Shown: positions 37,007-48,052, counted from the stretch's first letter. The stretch is DNA of 64,000 bases from Sphingobium sp. Z007 (GCF_900013425.1 NZ_FBXK01000005.1:930001-994000), one strand, 5' to 3'. The notes: generated by a model not told the origin, from the sequence alone. Numbers and translations are program-made.

Positions 37007-37918
37007 TCACGCCAGGGCGAAGCGCGCCATCTTGCCAAGCTTGTCGCCGGCGATCCGCATCATCGCCTTTTGCAGCTTTTCGAACGCGCGGACCTCGATC
37101 TGGCGGACGCGCTCACGCGACACGCCATAGACCTGCGAAAGCTCTTCCAGCGTCTTGGGCTCTTCGGCCAGGCGGCGTTCGGCCAGGATATGCTTCTCGC
37201 GGTCGTTCAGGTCGGTCATCGCCTCCACCAGCATCTCATGCCGCTGGTTACGCTCCTGCTCTTCCGCGACGCGCTCGTCCTGCAACGGATCATTGTCCTG
37301 CAACCAGTCCTGCCACTGACCGTCACCATCCTCGCGCATGGGCACGTTCAGCGACGTATCGCCGCCCATCGCCATGCGACGGTTCATGGACACGACATCC
37401 TGTTCACTGACGCCCAGGTCGGTTGCGATCTTGGTCACGTCTTCGGGACGAAGGTCGCCATCCTCAAACGCTTCGATATTATTCTTCATGCGGCGCAGGT
37501 TGAAGAACAGCTTCTTCTGCGACGCGGTGGTGCCCATCTTGACTAGCGACCAACTGCGCAGGATGAATTCCTGAATGGAGGCCCGTATCCACCACATGGC
37601 ATAAGTCGCCAGCCGGAACCCGCGATCCGCCTCGAACTTCTTCACGCCCTGCATCAGGCCGATATTGCCTTCCGAAATCAGCTCGCTGACCGGCAGGCCA
37701 TAGCCGCGATAGCCCATCGCTATCTTCGCCACCAGGCGCAGATGCGACGTCACCAACTGCGCTGCGGCTTCGGGGTCCTGATGTTCCTCATACCGCTTGG
37801 CGAGCATATATTCCTGCTCGGGCGTCAACAGCGGAAACTTGCGGATTTCCGACAGATAGCGGTTGAGGCTGGCTTCACCGCCCAGCGCTGGCACCGCGGG
37901 GACATTGCTCTTGGCCAT
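37007..37918 (-). CDS. rpoH: Heat-shock sigma factor RpoH (sigma-32)
   Basis: Alternative sigma factor of 303 residues. Start ATG 37918 (MAKSNVPAVPALGGEASLNR). Region 2 shows LVTSHLRLVAKIAMGYRGYG and the -10 recognition stretch FRLATYAMWWIRASIQEFIL. The RpoH box QKKLFFNLRRMK, specific to this subfamily, follows directly. Region 4 has LEELSQVYGVSRERVRQIEV. It directs transcription of chaperone and protease genes, which here include the nearby clp genes as plausible targets (inference). Monocistronic with its own terminator. Confidence 0.97.
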   Translation of the reverse strand: MAKSNVPAVPALGGEASLNRYLSEIRKFPLLTPEQEYMLAKRYEEHQDPEAAAQLVTSHLRLVAKIAMGYRGYGLPVSELISEGNIGLMQGVKKFEADRGFRLATYAMWWIRASIQEFILRSWSLVKMGTTASQKKLFFNLRRMKNNIEAFEDGDLRPEDVTKIATDLGVSEQDVVSMNRRMAMGGDTSLNVPMREDGDGQWQDWLQDNDPLQDERVAEEQERNQRHEMLVEAMTDLNDREKHILAERRLAEEPKTLEELSQVYGVSRERVRQIEVRAFEKLQKAMMRIAGDKLGKMARFALA

Positions 37919-37994
37919 GTCGTCACCTTTCCCTTTCATTGCGCGGCGGGACCCAGAGGAGGCGTCACAGGCGCCGTCGCAAACTTGTTGAACA

Positions 37995-38948
37995 CTATAC
38001 GTGGAGCTGGCTTAACAGTTCCTGCATGTCGGTGGGCAGTGCACTTTGGAACATGAGCTGCTCATTCGTTACCGGATGTATGAACCCCAGGCTTTTGGCG
38101 TGCAATGCCTGCCTTTCGAAACCCAGTGTTTCCAGTATTGATTTGAAACCTTTTCTTTCTCTACCGTAAACCGGATCACCGATCAAGGGGTGTCCGATAT
38201 GGTGCATATGGACGCGAACCTGGTGTGTGCGGCCGGTTTCCAGCTTGCATTCGACCAGCGCAGCGTCGCGCAGCCTCTGTGTCGTGCGATAATGGGTAAC
38301 AGCGTGCTTGCCGCGTCCTTCCCGATGAACCGCCATCTTCTTTCGATCAGCGTCGGATCGGCCGATCCAGGTGTCGACCGTCCCGGCCGCTGGATTGGGC
38401 ACGCCATAGACGATAGCGGCATAGAGCCGGTCGATGCTATGATCCTTGAACTGACGGGCCAGCCCCTCATGCGCCTTGTCGGATTTGGCGACAACCAGCA
38501 GGCCGGACGTGTCCTTGTCGATGCGATGGACGATGCCGGGCCGGGCAACCCCGCCGATACCGGACAGGCGCCCTTCGCAGTGATGCAACAGCGCGTTGAC
38601 CAGCGTGCCGTCCAGATTGCCGGCGGCAGGATGCACGACCAGCCCCGCGGGTTTGTCTATCACGATCAGGTCGGCGTCTTCATGAACGATGGTCAGCGGA
38701 ATATCCTGCGCCACCGTATCCAGTGGCAATGGCGGGGGCAGGGTGATGGTGAACATCTGCCCGGCCGCGACCTTCATCGATACGCTGATTTTGCCGGTGT
38801 CGGCGGACTGCACCTGTCCCTCGCCGATCAGCCCCTTCAGCCGCTCGCGCGACAGGTCGGGCAAGATGTCCGCGAGCGCACGATCAAGGCGCCAGCCATG
38901 CTGCGCTTCGCCAATCGATGCTTCTATGATGGAAACCCCCGGACCCAT
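37995..38948 (-). CDS. rluD: RluA-family 23S rRNA pseudouridine synthase (RluD-like)
   Basis: Converts specific uridines of 23S rRNA to pseudouridine. The 317-residue protein has an N-terminal S4 RNA-binding domain (WRLDRALADILPDLSRERLK) and the catalytic motif HRIDKDTSGLLV with Asp144. The C-terminal GRTHQVRVHMHHIGHPLIGD is typical. Length with S4 domain favours RluD over RluA, but exact target sites are inferred. Its start overlaps the divergent JAMM gene's upstream region. Confidence 0.92.
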   Translation of the reverse strand: MGPGVSIIEASIGEAQHGWRLDRALADILPDLSRERLKGLIGEGQVQSADTGKISVSMKVAAGQMFTITLPPPLPLDTVAQDIPLTIVHEDADLIVIDKPAGLVVHPAAGNLDGTLVNALLHHCEGRLSGIGGVARPGIVHRIDKDTSGLLVVAKSDKAHEGLARQFKDHSIDRLYAAIVYGVPNPAAGTVDTWIGRSDADRKKMAVHREGRGKHAVTHYRTTQRLRDAALVECKLETGRTHQVRVHMHHIGHPLIGDPVYGRERKGFKSILETLGFERQALHAKSLGFIHPVTNEQLMFQSALPTDMQELLSQLHV

Positions 38949-38965
38949 TGGCTAGAGATGTAGGA

Positions 38966-39367
38966 ATGCGGGTCGAAATTTCAAGGATTCTGTTGGAACA
39001 GATCATGACCCTGGCGGCTGCCGATGGTCGTGAGGTGTGCGGGCTGTTACTGGGTTCGGACGACCGGATCGAGGCGATCGCGCCCGCCGCCAATGTTGCT
39101 GTCGACCCCGCCCGCCATTTCGAATTGGACCCGGCGGTGCTGATCGCCGCGCATCGAGCGGCGCGATCGGGCGGGCCAAGGATTATCGGCCATTATCACT
39201 CGCATCCGTCAGGCATCACCGCGCCATCCGCGACCGATGCGGCCTGCGCGGCGCCCGATGGAAATTTATGGTTGATCGTTGGGGCAGGGGAAGCGGCTTT
39301 ATGGCGGGCAGGGCCGGGGACGGGCGTTAACGTGCATTTCACCAAAATCCATCTCGACAGTGAGTGA
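38966..39367 (+). CDS. JAMM/MPN+ metallopeptidase (Mov34 family)
   Basis: Small zinc isopeptidase-like protein, 133 residues from ATG 38966 (an in-frame TTG at 38948 is the alternative). The JAMM motif is complete: Glu23 in REVCGLLLG, then His78 and His80 with Asp91 in HYHSHPSGITAPSATD. Bacterial stand-alone JAMM proteins process sulphur-carrier C-termini or siderophore/cysteine pathway intermediates; no ThiS/MoaD-like partner is visible nearby, so the substrate is unknown. It is followed 97 bases later by chpT. Confidence 0.88.
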   Translation: MRVEISRILLEQIMTLAAADGREVCGLLLGSDDRIEAIAPAANVAVDPARHFELDPAVLIAAHRAARSGGPRIIGHYHSHPSGITAPSATDAACAAPDGNLWLIVGAGEAALWRAGPGTGVNVHFTKIHLDSE

Positions 39368-39464
39368 GCAAAAGGCGGCAAGCCGGGCTTGCATCGGCAC
39401 GCGGTGCGGCGCATTAGCCAAAGACCCATTCATTTCCTTCATAATCCGGTGATCCAGACCTCGC

Positions 39465-40121
39465 ATGACCAACCCGACCGACAGCATCGAATTTGCCAGC
39501 CTGCTTTGCTCGCGCCTGTGCCATGACCTGCTGAGCCCGGTCGGCGCGCTCAACAACGGGCTGGAACTGATGGCGGACGAAACCGACCCGGAAATGCGCC
39601 AGCGCTGCCTGGACCTGCTGGGTGACAGCGCCCGCACTTCAGCCAACAAGCTTAAATTCTTCCGCCTCGCCTTCGGCTCCGCCGGCGGCTTTGGCGATGC
39701 CGTCCCGCCCCATGAGGCGAAGGTGGCGATCGAGGGGATGTTTGCGAGCACCGGCCGGGTCAAGGTGGGCTGGCTGGTTGAGGAACAGATGCTCGACAAG
39801 CTGGCCGCCAAGATTTTGCTCAATCTGGCGTTGATCGCCGGCGATGCGCTGGTGCGGGGCGGACAGTTGGACATAGGCGCGGAAAAGCGGCCAGGCCTGA
39901 CGGAGATCGTGGTGCGCGGCGAAGGCCCCAAGGTCGTGCTCGATCCTGATCTGCGCGCCGCGCTGGCTGGCACCCTGCCGATCGAGGGGCTGGCCTCCCG
40001 CACGGCCGCCGCCTGGATGGTGCGGCAGATGGTGGCGGAATCAGGTGGCGAGATCGCCCTGTCACCGCCGGGCGAGCCGATCATATTGTTTGGCGCGTCG
40101 ATCCCTGATCGCACGCGATAA
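39465..40121 (+). CDS. chpT: Histidine phosphotransferase ChpT
   Basis: Relay protein of the alphaproteobacterial CckA-ChpT-CtrA phosphorelay controlling cell cycle, motility and gene-transfer functions. 218 residues: the phospho-accepting helix is FASLLCSRLCHDLLSPVGAL with the conserved CHDLLSPVGA, followed by NNGLELM. The rest is a degenerate histidine-kinase ATPase-like domain (LNLALIAGDALVRGG) without the ATP-binding G-boxes. Stand-alone gene. Confidence 0.92.
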   Translation: MTNPTDSIEFASLLCSRLCHDLLSPVGALNNGLELMADETDPEMRQRCLDLLGDSARTSANKLKFFRLAFGSAGGFGDAVPPHEAKVAIEGMFASTGRVKVGWLVEEQMLDKLAAKILLNLALIAGDALVRGGQLDIGAEKRPGLTEIVVRGEGPKVVLDPDLRAALAGTLPIEGLASRTAAAWMVRQMVAESGGEIALSPPGEPIILFGASIPDRTR

Positions 40122-40148
40122 TCGCATACAACTGTCTCGCTCGCTGTC

Positions 40149-41215
40149 TCAGGAAAGGCCCGCATACCGGGCTTCCCGCATTTCCGCGACCAATAGCGCC
40201 ACCAGATCGGCGGCGGGCAATGCACGGGCGAGCGGCGCACCCTGACCGGCCCATTGCGCGCCATAGCCGCCTTCACCGGCCGCCGTCGCAGCCTGGTTGA
40301 GCGCCTTGCCTGCATCATAGGCGATCGGATAATCAGGCGGCTGCCGGTCGCTTTGCAGACCCCAGGCGGTGAACCGATTGGCGAGGCAGCGGGCGGGCCG
40401 CCCTGACACGACGCGGGTCATGACCGTATGCGCCGCCGCCGGGCTGAACAGAGCCGCGCGATAGGCCGCGTCGGCGCTGCTTTCCGGGCAGGCGATGAAG
40501 GCCGTCCCCAATTGCGCCGTCACAGCCCCCAGGTCGATCGCCGCCCGCACGCCCCGGCCGTCCATGATGCCGCCAGCCGTGATGACAGGCAGGCCCGCGC
40601 GTTCGACCAACAGGCGGGTCAGCGCCACGGTCCCCAGGCCATCGTCGGGCGCATCAGGATCGAACATCCCGCGATGGCCACCAGCCTCAAAACCCTGCGC
40701 CACCACGGCATCGATGCCCGCCGCCTTGGCTGCCCATGCTTCATCCAGATGGTGGCGTTGGCGAGCAGGAGGCAACCCGCCGCTTTCAACCGATCGATCT
40801 TTCGGCCGTCGGGTAATCCAAAATGGAAGCTCACGACGGCCGGCCGCGCATCGACCAGCATGTCCAGCATCGCATCGTCCTCCACAAAGCTGCGGTAGAT
40901 TTTCCGGAGCGACGGCGGCGGCTGCGCGCCATAGTCGGCGAACAGCGGCGCAAGCGCTTCGATCCAGTCTCGTTCAACCGCCGGTTGGGGTTTAGCAGGC
41001 GCGTGGACGAAGAGGTTGACGTTGAACGGGCGCTCCGTCCGCTGGCGCACTGCTTCGATCATGGTGCGCGCGGCCAGGGCATCGACGGCGCCGACCGCGA
41101 TCGATCCGAGCGCACCGGCGTTGCTGACGGCTGCGGCCATCTCTGGTGTCGATACCCCAGCCATTGGCGCCTGGATGATCGGATGGGCCAGGCCCAGCAT
41201 GTGGATTGGGTTCAT
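40149..41215 (-). pseudogene. Nitronate monooxygenase (NPD family), frameshifted
   Basis: FMN-dependent oxidase that detoxifies alkyl nitronates. The start at 41215 gives MNPIHMLGLAHPIIQAPMAG, a good family N-terminus, in frame to about 40750 (LKAAGCLLLANAT). The family sequence then continues in another frame (LDEAWAAKAAGIDAVVAQGF, EAGGHRG, ITAGGIMDGRG) to the stop at 40149. The two frames overlap at 40619-40775 and the break falls at the CCAGATGG run near 40745-40752, where one missing base would restore ATxLDEA. It is either an inactivating mutation or a sequencing error. All other parts of the gene are well preserved, which favours something recent. Confidence 0.9.
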
Positions 41216-41248
41216 GCCCGTTAATCTGGCGCGGTTGGCCGCAAAGGA

Positions 41249-41282
41249 AAAGGCCCGGTCGCTGGTCGCAACCGAGCCTTTC
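41249..41282 (-). terminator. Probable terminator after glnA
   Basis: Imperfect stem AGGCCCGGT / ACCGAGCCT (one mismatch) 23 bases after the glnA stop, followed on the minus strand by TTTTCCTTT. Confidence 0.6.
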
Positions 41283-41304
41283 CTGAAAAATAGTGCCGAA
41301 ATGA

Positions 41305-42717
<1,413 letters not shown>

Positions 42718-42801
42718 GTGCTTTTGCCCTTCTCTCAAAAATACCCCCCCGAAGGGGCAGTTGAAGTCCGCTCCCGCCCGGCTCGGCGGAAATTGGTTAA
42801 A

Positions 42802-43257
<456 letters not shown>

Positions 43258-43379
43258 TTACCGTGCCAAATGGCGAATCGCTAGGACATGCTTTCGGCGA
43301 TGCAGCAATCTTTGTCCATATTGCCCGGATTCAGGGCAATATCGTAACGCTCTGCCCGTTTTTTGGGCAGTTTCGCTCG

Positions 43380-44210
43380 TCAGAGCGTGTAAGGCGGACA
43401 GTCCAGGCCCGCCGGGCTCTTCGTGAATATCTCGCAGCCGGTTTCAGTGATGCCGATGCTGTGTTCGAACTGCGCCGACAGCGTACGGTCGCGCGTCACC
43501 GCGGTCCAGCCATCGTCCATCATCTTCACGCCGGGCTTACCGATGTTGATCATCGGCTCGATCGTGAAGAACATGCCGGGGCGCAGTTCAGGACCAGTGC
43601 CAGGCCGGCCGACATGGACGACTTCGGGGCTGTCATGGAAAACCTGGCCCAGGCCATGGCCACAGAAATCGCGCACCACGCCATAGCGATGTTTTTCCGC
43701 GTGCCGCTGGATCACATAACCGATGTCGCCCAGATGATTGCCGGGCTTTGCCTGCTCGATGCCCAGCATCAGACATTCATAGGTCACTTCGACCAGCCGC
43801 CGCGCCTTGATCGCGGCTTCGCCGACGATGAACATGCGGCTGGTGTCGCCATGCCAGCCATCGACCAGCGGAGTGACGTCGATATTCAGGATATCGCCGT
43901 CCTTGAGCCGATTCTCGCCCGGAATCCCATGGCAGATCACATTGTTGAGCGAGATGCAGCAGCTATGGGTATAGCCACGATAGCCCAGCGTCGCGGGCAC
44001 CCCGCCGCCGTCCAGCGACATGCGACGGACGATGTCGTCCAGTTCGCAGGTGGTAACCCCCGGCACGACATGCGGCACGAGCGCGTCCAGGATCTCGGCG
44101 GCTAGCCGCCCGGCCTTGCGCATGCCGGCAAAACCGGATTCGTCATACAGTTTGATCGCAGCAGAGCGGGTAATCGGCGCGTCGGCCGTCATCGTCATAT
44201 ATTCGGTCAT
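43380..44210 (-). CDS. map: Methionine aminopeptidase type I
   Basis: Removes N-terminal methionine from new proteins. 276 residues, with metal-ligand regions ILNIDVTPLVDGWHGDTSRM (Asp pair), GHGLGQVFHDSPEVVHVG (His) and FFTIEPMINIG (Glu), and a final Glu in the EHSIGITETG segment. It lacks the N-terminal zinc-finger extension. In the 239 bases beyond its 3' end there are two short hairpins (ATTGCCC/GGGCAAT and CTGCCC/GGGCAG, 43318-43375) that may end its transcript. Confidence 0.96.
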   Translation of the reverse strand: MTEYMTMTADAPITRSAAIKLYDESGFAGMRKAGRLAAEILDALVPHVVPGVTTCELDDIVRRMSLDGGGVPATLGYRGYTHSCCISLNNVICHGIPGENRLKDGDILNIDVTPLVDGWHGDTSRMFIVGEAAIKARRLVEVTYECLMLGIEQAKPGNHLGDIGYVIQRHAEKHRYGVVRDFCGHGLGQVFHDSPEVVHVGRPGTGPELRPGMFFTIEPMINIGKPGVKMMDDGWTAVTRDRTLSAQFEHSIGITETGCEIFTKSPAGLDCPPYTL

Positions 44211-44290
44211 GCCTCAATTATAAGCGCAATGGCGGCATAATGCGAGAGGGCGACTAGGCAGGGCGCGCGGGGCACGCTATGGGCTGGCGC

Positions 44291-45052
44291 ATGGCCGATC
44301 CAACCCGCATCTGGACCGCAGCGCTGATCGTGATCGGCGACGAAATCCTGTCTGGCCGCACCCAGGACAAAAATATCGCCCAGGTCGCCAGTTGGCTGGG
44401 TGTGCAGGGCATCCGACTGCGCGAAGTGCGCGTGGTGCCCGACGTGCAGGACGCGATCGTCGAGGCGGTCAACACGCTGCGCGCCCGCAACGACTATCTG
44501 TTCACGACCGGCGGGATCGGCCCGACCCATGATGACATCACAGTCGATGCGATCGCGGCGGCGCTCGGGGTGGACGTGGAAGTCCATGAAGGCGCACGCG
44601 CTATCTTGTCAGCCTATTATGAGACACGCGGCGGGCTGACCGAGGCTCGGCTGCGTATGGCGCGCGTGCCGGTCGGCGCGGACCTTATCGAAAATCGCAT
44701 GTCCGGTGCGCCGGGCATCCGTCATGGCAACATCTTCATCATGGCTGGCGTGCCCTATATTACTGCGGGCATGCTAGACAGCCTGACCGGCACGCTGGAA
44801 GGGGGGCTGCCATTGCTGTCCGCGACGATCGGCTGCTGGGTGGCGGAAAGCGAGATCGCCGACCTGCTCGCCTCAACCGAACGCGCGCATGGAGATTGCC
44901 AGATCGGCAGCTATCCGTTTTTCCGCGAGGGCCGCACCGGCGCTAATTTCGTGATTCGCTCTACCGATGGGACGAGGCTGGACGCCTGCACAGCCGATCT
45001 TAGCGCCGCGCTGGAACGCGGCGGCTGGACCGTGACGGCGGGCGGGATTTAG
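44291..45052 (+). CDS. CinA-like molybdopterin-binding domain protein
   Basis: 253 residues from ATG 44291 (MADPTRIWTAALIVIGDEIL); ATG 44279 is an alternative. It has the MoaB/Mog-like MoCF-biosynthesis fold: GDEILSGRTQDKNIAQVASW and LFTTGGIGPTHDDITVDAIA. It is the stand-alone N-terminal half of CinA without the C-terminal amidohydrolase (PncC) domain. Members of this group include NMN/ADP-ribose pyrophosphatase-like enzymes; the exact activity here is unknown. It converges on the cytochrome c gene with seven bases between. Confidence 0.86.
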   Translation: MADPTRIWTAALIVIGDEILSGRTQDKNIAQVASWLGVQGIRLREVRVVPDVQDAIVEAVNTLRARNDYLFTTGGIGPTHDDITVDAIAAALGVDVEVHEGARAILSAYYETRGGLTEARLRMARVPVGADLIENRMSGAPGIRHGNIFIMAGVPYITAGMLDSLTGTLEGGLPLLSATIGCWVAESEIADLLASTERAHGDCQIGSYPFFREGRTGANFVIRSTDGTRLDACTADLSAALERGGWTVTAGGI

Positions 45053-45059
45053 CGCTGGC

Positions 45060-45443
45060 CTACTTGGCTTCTGCCTTGAGATAGGCGATCAGGTTGGCGC
45101 GATCGACAGCATTGGGCACCCCCGCGAAGGCCATGCGGTTGCCCGGGACCAGCCCGCTAGGCTTGGTCAGGAACGCATCGATACTCTTGGCGTCCCAGCG
45201 AATCTTCGCCTTCTGCATCGCGGGTGAATAGGCGAAGCCCGCCATGGTGCCCGACGTGCGGCCGAATATCCCCGCGAGCGACGGACCCATCTTCTTGGGC
45301 CCAGCCTTCACATCATGGCATAGCGCGCAGCGGGCGAACACCGTTTTGCCTTTGGCTGGATCTCCGGCCTGCGCGAATGCAGGGGCGCTGGCTGCGCACA
45401 GGGCGGTCAGCACGAACAGTTTCGATACAGTCGCAAGCGGCAT
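45060..45443 (-). CDS. Small class I c-type cytochrome
   Basis: Periplasmic electron carrier of 127 residues. Signal peptide to AFAQ (residue about 25), then the haem site CALCH (Cys39, Cys42, His43) and the methionine ligand in NRMAFAGVPN, as in mitochondrial-type c2 cytochromes (GPSLAGIFGRTSGTMAGFAY is the family core). Probably donates electrons to a terminal oxidase. Single gene. Confidence 0.95.
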   Translation of the reverse strand: MPLATVSKLFVLTALCAASAPAFAQAGDPAKGKTVFARCALCHDVKAGPKKMGPSLAGIFGRTSGTMAGFAYSPAMQKAKIRWDAKSIDAFLTKPSGLVPGNRMAFAGVPNAVDRANLIAYLKAEAK

Positions 45444-45903
45444 GAAGAGTTTCCCTCGAAAAATGAACCGGCGGGGCTTTGGCCCGTCTGCCGCTCATGC
45501 GCCTTTATGGCTTTATGTCTGAATGGAAGTTTAAGCGTATAGACGTCAACTGGCGCAGCTCACAATGTAATGCGCCCATTGTCGTCCATAGGCCGTCGCA
45601 GCTAGACTGAACCGGCGAACCTTTCAGCGCGGCAGTTCGCTGGATGATCGGATATCGAAGGGTCCGAGCCGCACGTTGCGTTATAAAGCCGCCGCAATCG
45701 CCTGCTAATGCCTGGATCGGTAAAATGGCGCGGGCGGCGCTGGCCAAGTTCATGATGGTTGCAACGATGCGCATGCTGGTCGATAGCGATGGGAGGCTGC
45801 GCCTGTCCAGAAGCGTGAACACCCTGTCGTGGCGATTGCGCAGCTTGCTCTCCGTCAACGGCAGAGGCTAAAGGTGCAGCCTCGTTTTTTTGAAAGGCAT
45901 GTC
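45444..45903. other. Intergenic region before hup
   Basis: 460 bases without a gene I can support. Short frames exist on both strands (for example minus 45505-45858) but they lack ribosome sites and family-like sequence. The last about 60 bases, with a T-run and GAAAGGC before the ATG, should hold the hup promoter and ribosome site. Confidence 0.5.
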
Positions 45904-46179
45904 ATGAACAATAGTGATCTCGCTGATGCGATCGCCGGCGAACTTGGTCTCACAAAGGCAGATGCTCGCAAGGCCGTCGATGCGGTTTTTTCGGCAATCG
46001 CGGCCGCAGCTGCCAAGGGGGACGAAATTTCGCTGAATGGCTTTGGCAAATTCAAAGTCAAAGAAAGCGCTGCGCGCGAGGGGCGCAATCCCTCGACTGG
46101 CGAGACGATTCAGATTGCCGCTTCCAAAAAGCTCGGTTTTTCGCCGGCAAAAGCCGTCAAGGATCGGCTGAACGGATGA
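45904..46179 (+). CDS. HU-family DNA-binding protein
   Basis: Nucleoid protein of 91 residues, start ATG 45904 (MNNSDLADAIAGELGLTKAD). Dimerising helices, then the signature ISLNGFGKFKVKESAAREGR with the intercalating-proline arm GRNPSTGE and the C-terminal GFSPAKAVKDRLN. Slightly different from typical HU-beta N-termini (MNKSELI), so it may be a second HU or an IHF-like paralogue. It is the last core gene left of the genomic island. Confidence 0.93.
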   Translation: MNNSDLADAIAGELGLTKADARKAVDAVFSAIAAAAAKGDEISLNGFGKFKVKESAAREGRNPSTGETIQIAASKKLGFSPAKAVKDRLNG

Positions 46180-46186
46180 AACGCAA

Positions 46187-46209
46187 TGGCCCCGCGTCTC
46201 GCGGGGCCA
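46187..46209 (+). terminator. GC-rich hairpin after hup
   Basis: TGGCCCCGCG / CGCGGGGCCA perfect stem with a TCT loop, 8 bases after the hup stop. It has no T-run, so termination strength is uncertain. Confidence 0.6.
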
Positions 46210-46423
46210 GACTGTCGCCATAGGGAAATTACGACACTGGACGGCCGCCTAGCATCAACGAGCGTTGAAGCATCCTGCACCCAATACGCACCAGCGGACT
46301 TTACGGACCCATCCCGATATGTCGAAAAGCCTGGGGAAGGGTGACCGGCGCAGCCCACAACAATAGATATGGTCAGAGCCGTTCGCAGCTTGTCCTAAGT
46401 AAATGACAAGGTAGCGAAAGACT

Positions 46424-46468
46424 TGGTGGACGCACTTGGGCTCGAACCAAGGACCCGCTGATTAAGAG
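46424..46468 (-). repeat. Distal attachment repeat (tRNA-Lys 3' fragment)
   Basis: 45 bases identical to 55357-55401: from the encoded CCA through acceptor and T arm to the anticodon loop (ends ATTAAGAG). Sequence diverges beyond it (CTGGCC instead of TCAGCT), so it is not a working tRNA. Confidence 0.93.
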
Positions 46469-46876
46469 CTGGCCATAAGCTCTTGTTATTACTTGTCATT
46501 CTGGGTTATGTCGCGTCTGAGGAACACGAAAGCGTATCTTCGACCCGCTGATTCCGAGGCGTATTGCTTCAGGTCCATTCATGCAAGTTCGAGCGCCCGG
46601 GACCCCCGTGATACCCACACGGAAGATCGTCGATTTTCTGGGTATCAGAACGGGAGAGGGCAAAGGCGGCGTGATCCATCCGCTAGCCTAGCCGCAGTGT
46701 GATATCGATCGTAGCGGCGTGCGTCAGGAAAAATCCCGCTTCGTTGCCGCCACCAACTCCACCGGCCGTTAATAACGGGTGGTTGACTTTTGTGTACGAT
46801 AAGTCACGATATCGTTATTAATGGTTAGAGAAAGGAACAATGTCGTTCCTATCTCAAAACGGGATCGAAGACTGCC
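46469..46876 (+). promoter_or_regulatory. Island left-end spacer and control region of fic
   Basis: About 400 bases without a supported gene (a 69-codon frame at 46493-46702 looks spurious). Close to fic it holds perfect inverted arms TTAATAACG (46769-46777) and CGTTATTAA (46813-46821), a TTGACT -35-like hexamer at 46783, and the 10-bp palindrome ACGATATCGT at 46806-46815. This dense symmetry suggests an operator over the fic promoter; the -10 element is not clear. Confidence 0.5.
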
Positions 46877-48052
46877 ATGACGAAGCGGACCACGGGCGCA
46901 TATGAAAACGTGATCGCAGGCGGGGAGGATGTTCCGGCCTTTCTGCCATACGCATTGCCGCCACGCGATCCGGCTTTTGCCATGTCCGATGCGCTCAGCA
47001 GGCGCCTACGTGCCGCCGAGCAAGCCTTGGTGCGGCTTGATCTGGCAACCGAGATGGTGCCGTCGCTCGACTGGTTTCTCTATGGCTTCGTCCGCAAGGA
47101 AGCCGTGATCTCTTCACAGATAGAGGGGACGCAGGCGACGTTGCTCGATTTGCTGAGCTTTGAGGCGGATGAGGTAAATGCGCCTGATGCCGATGTGGAA
47201 GAGGTCTGCAATTATCTCGACGCCCTGAACCACGTCCAACAGGAGCTGGCGAACCCCTCCGGCATTCCGATTTCCATGCGCCTTCTGAATGACGCGCACC
47301 GCAGATTGATGGACGGCGTGAGAGGCGCGACAAAGCAGCCGGGTGAAATCCGGCGCAGTCAAAACTGGATCGGGGGTAGTAGGCCGGGCAACGCCGTGTT
47401 CGTCCCGCCGCCGCCCACGCGCCTGCCGGAGCTGCTCAGCACGCTCGAAAAATACATCCACGCGGATGATGACTTGCCCGCGCTCATTCGTGCCGGACTT
47501 GTTCATGTTCAGTTTGAGACCATCCACCCCTATCTCGACGGCAACGGGCGTATAGGCCGGTTGCTGATTTCGGTGCTGCTCCAGCATTGGGGACTGCTCC
47601 GCGCGCCGTCGCTCTACCTCAGCCTGTTCTTCAAGCGCCATCGTGCCGAATATTACCGGCGGCTCGACGCCGTGCGGACACAAGGCGACTGGGAAGGCTG
47701 GACCGATTTCTTTCTCGATGGGGTGGCAACGATCGCTGACGAGGCGGTGACATCGGCGCGGGACATATTCGCTATCGTCGGCCAAGGTCGCGCTCGGCTG
47801 TTGGCGAGTAATGCCGCCTCCGTTTCAGCTGTCAGACTGTTTGAGAAACTGCTCAACCATCCGATCGTCACGGTCGCATCGACCATGACCTTGCTTGGGA
47901 TCAGCAAGCCAACGTCGATCCGGGCGATCGAAGCGCTAGTGTCGGCTGGGGTTCTGACCGAAACAACCGGCAGGCGTCGGGATCGCAGCTTTGCCTACGC
48001 AGCCTATGTCGATCTGCTTCGGATCGGTACGGAACTCGGAGATGATCGATAG
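46877..48052 (+). CDS. Fic-domain protein (probable AMPylase), class II with N-terminal inhibitory helix
   Basis: 391 residues. The Fic motif HPYLDGNGR (217-225) matches HPFx[D/E]GNGR, so AMP transfer to a hydroxyl side chain is expected. The N-terminal region (Fic_N) carries the inhibitory motif SSQIEG at residues 79-84 (S/T-x-x-x-E-G), which in known class II proteins places a Glu in the active site and silences the enzyme. The C-terminal 100 residues contain a winged-helix segment (LLGISKPTSIRAIEALVSAG) that could bind DNA, perhaps the palindromes upstream. ATG 46877 follows GGGATCGAAGACTGCC. It is the first gene of the island and has no antitoxin neighbour, consistent with an internal inhibitor. 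Confidence 0.93.
   Translation: MTKRTTGAYENVIAGGEDVPAFLPYALPPRDPAFAMSDALSRRLRAAEQALVRLDLATEMVPSLDWFLYGFVRKEAVISSQIEGTQATLLDLLSFEADEVNAPDADVEEVCNYLDALNHVQQELANPSGIPISMRLLNDAHRRLMDGVRGATKQPGEIRRSQNWIGGSRPGNAVFVPPPPTRLPELLSTLEKYIHADDDLPALIRAGLVHVQFETIHPYLDGNGRIGRLLISVLLQHWGLLRAPSLYLSLFFKRHRAEYYRRLDAVRTQGDWEGWTDFFLDGVATIADEAVTSARDIFAIVGQGRARLLASNAASVSAVRLFEKLLNHPIVTVASTMTLLGISKPTSIRAIEALVSAGVLTETTGRRRDRSFAYAAYVDLLRIGTELGDDR

Noticed and set aside
45505..45858. Possible 117-aa gene between cytochrome c and hup
   Set aside because: No ribosome site, mixed composition and no known motif; left as non-coding.
46424..46500. A second tRNA-Lys gene at the left island end
   Set aside because: Only the 3' 45 bases match; the 5' half of the tRNA is absent, so it is an attachment repeat.
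46493..46702. 69-codon frame at the island left end
   Set aside because: Ser/Arg-rich without structure or ribosome site; probably chance or remnant.
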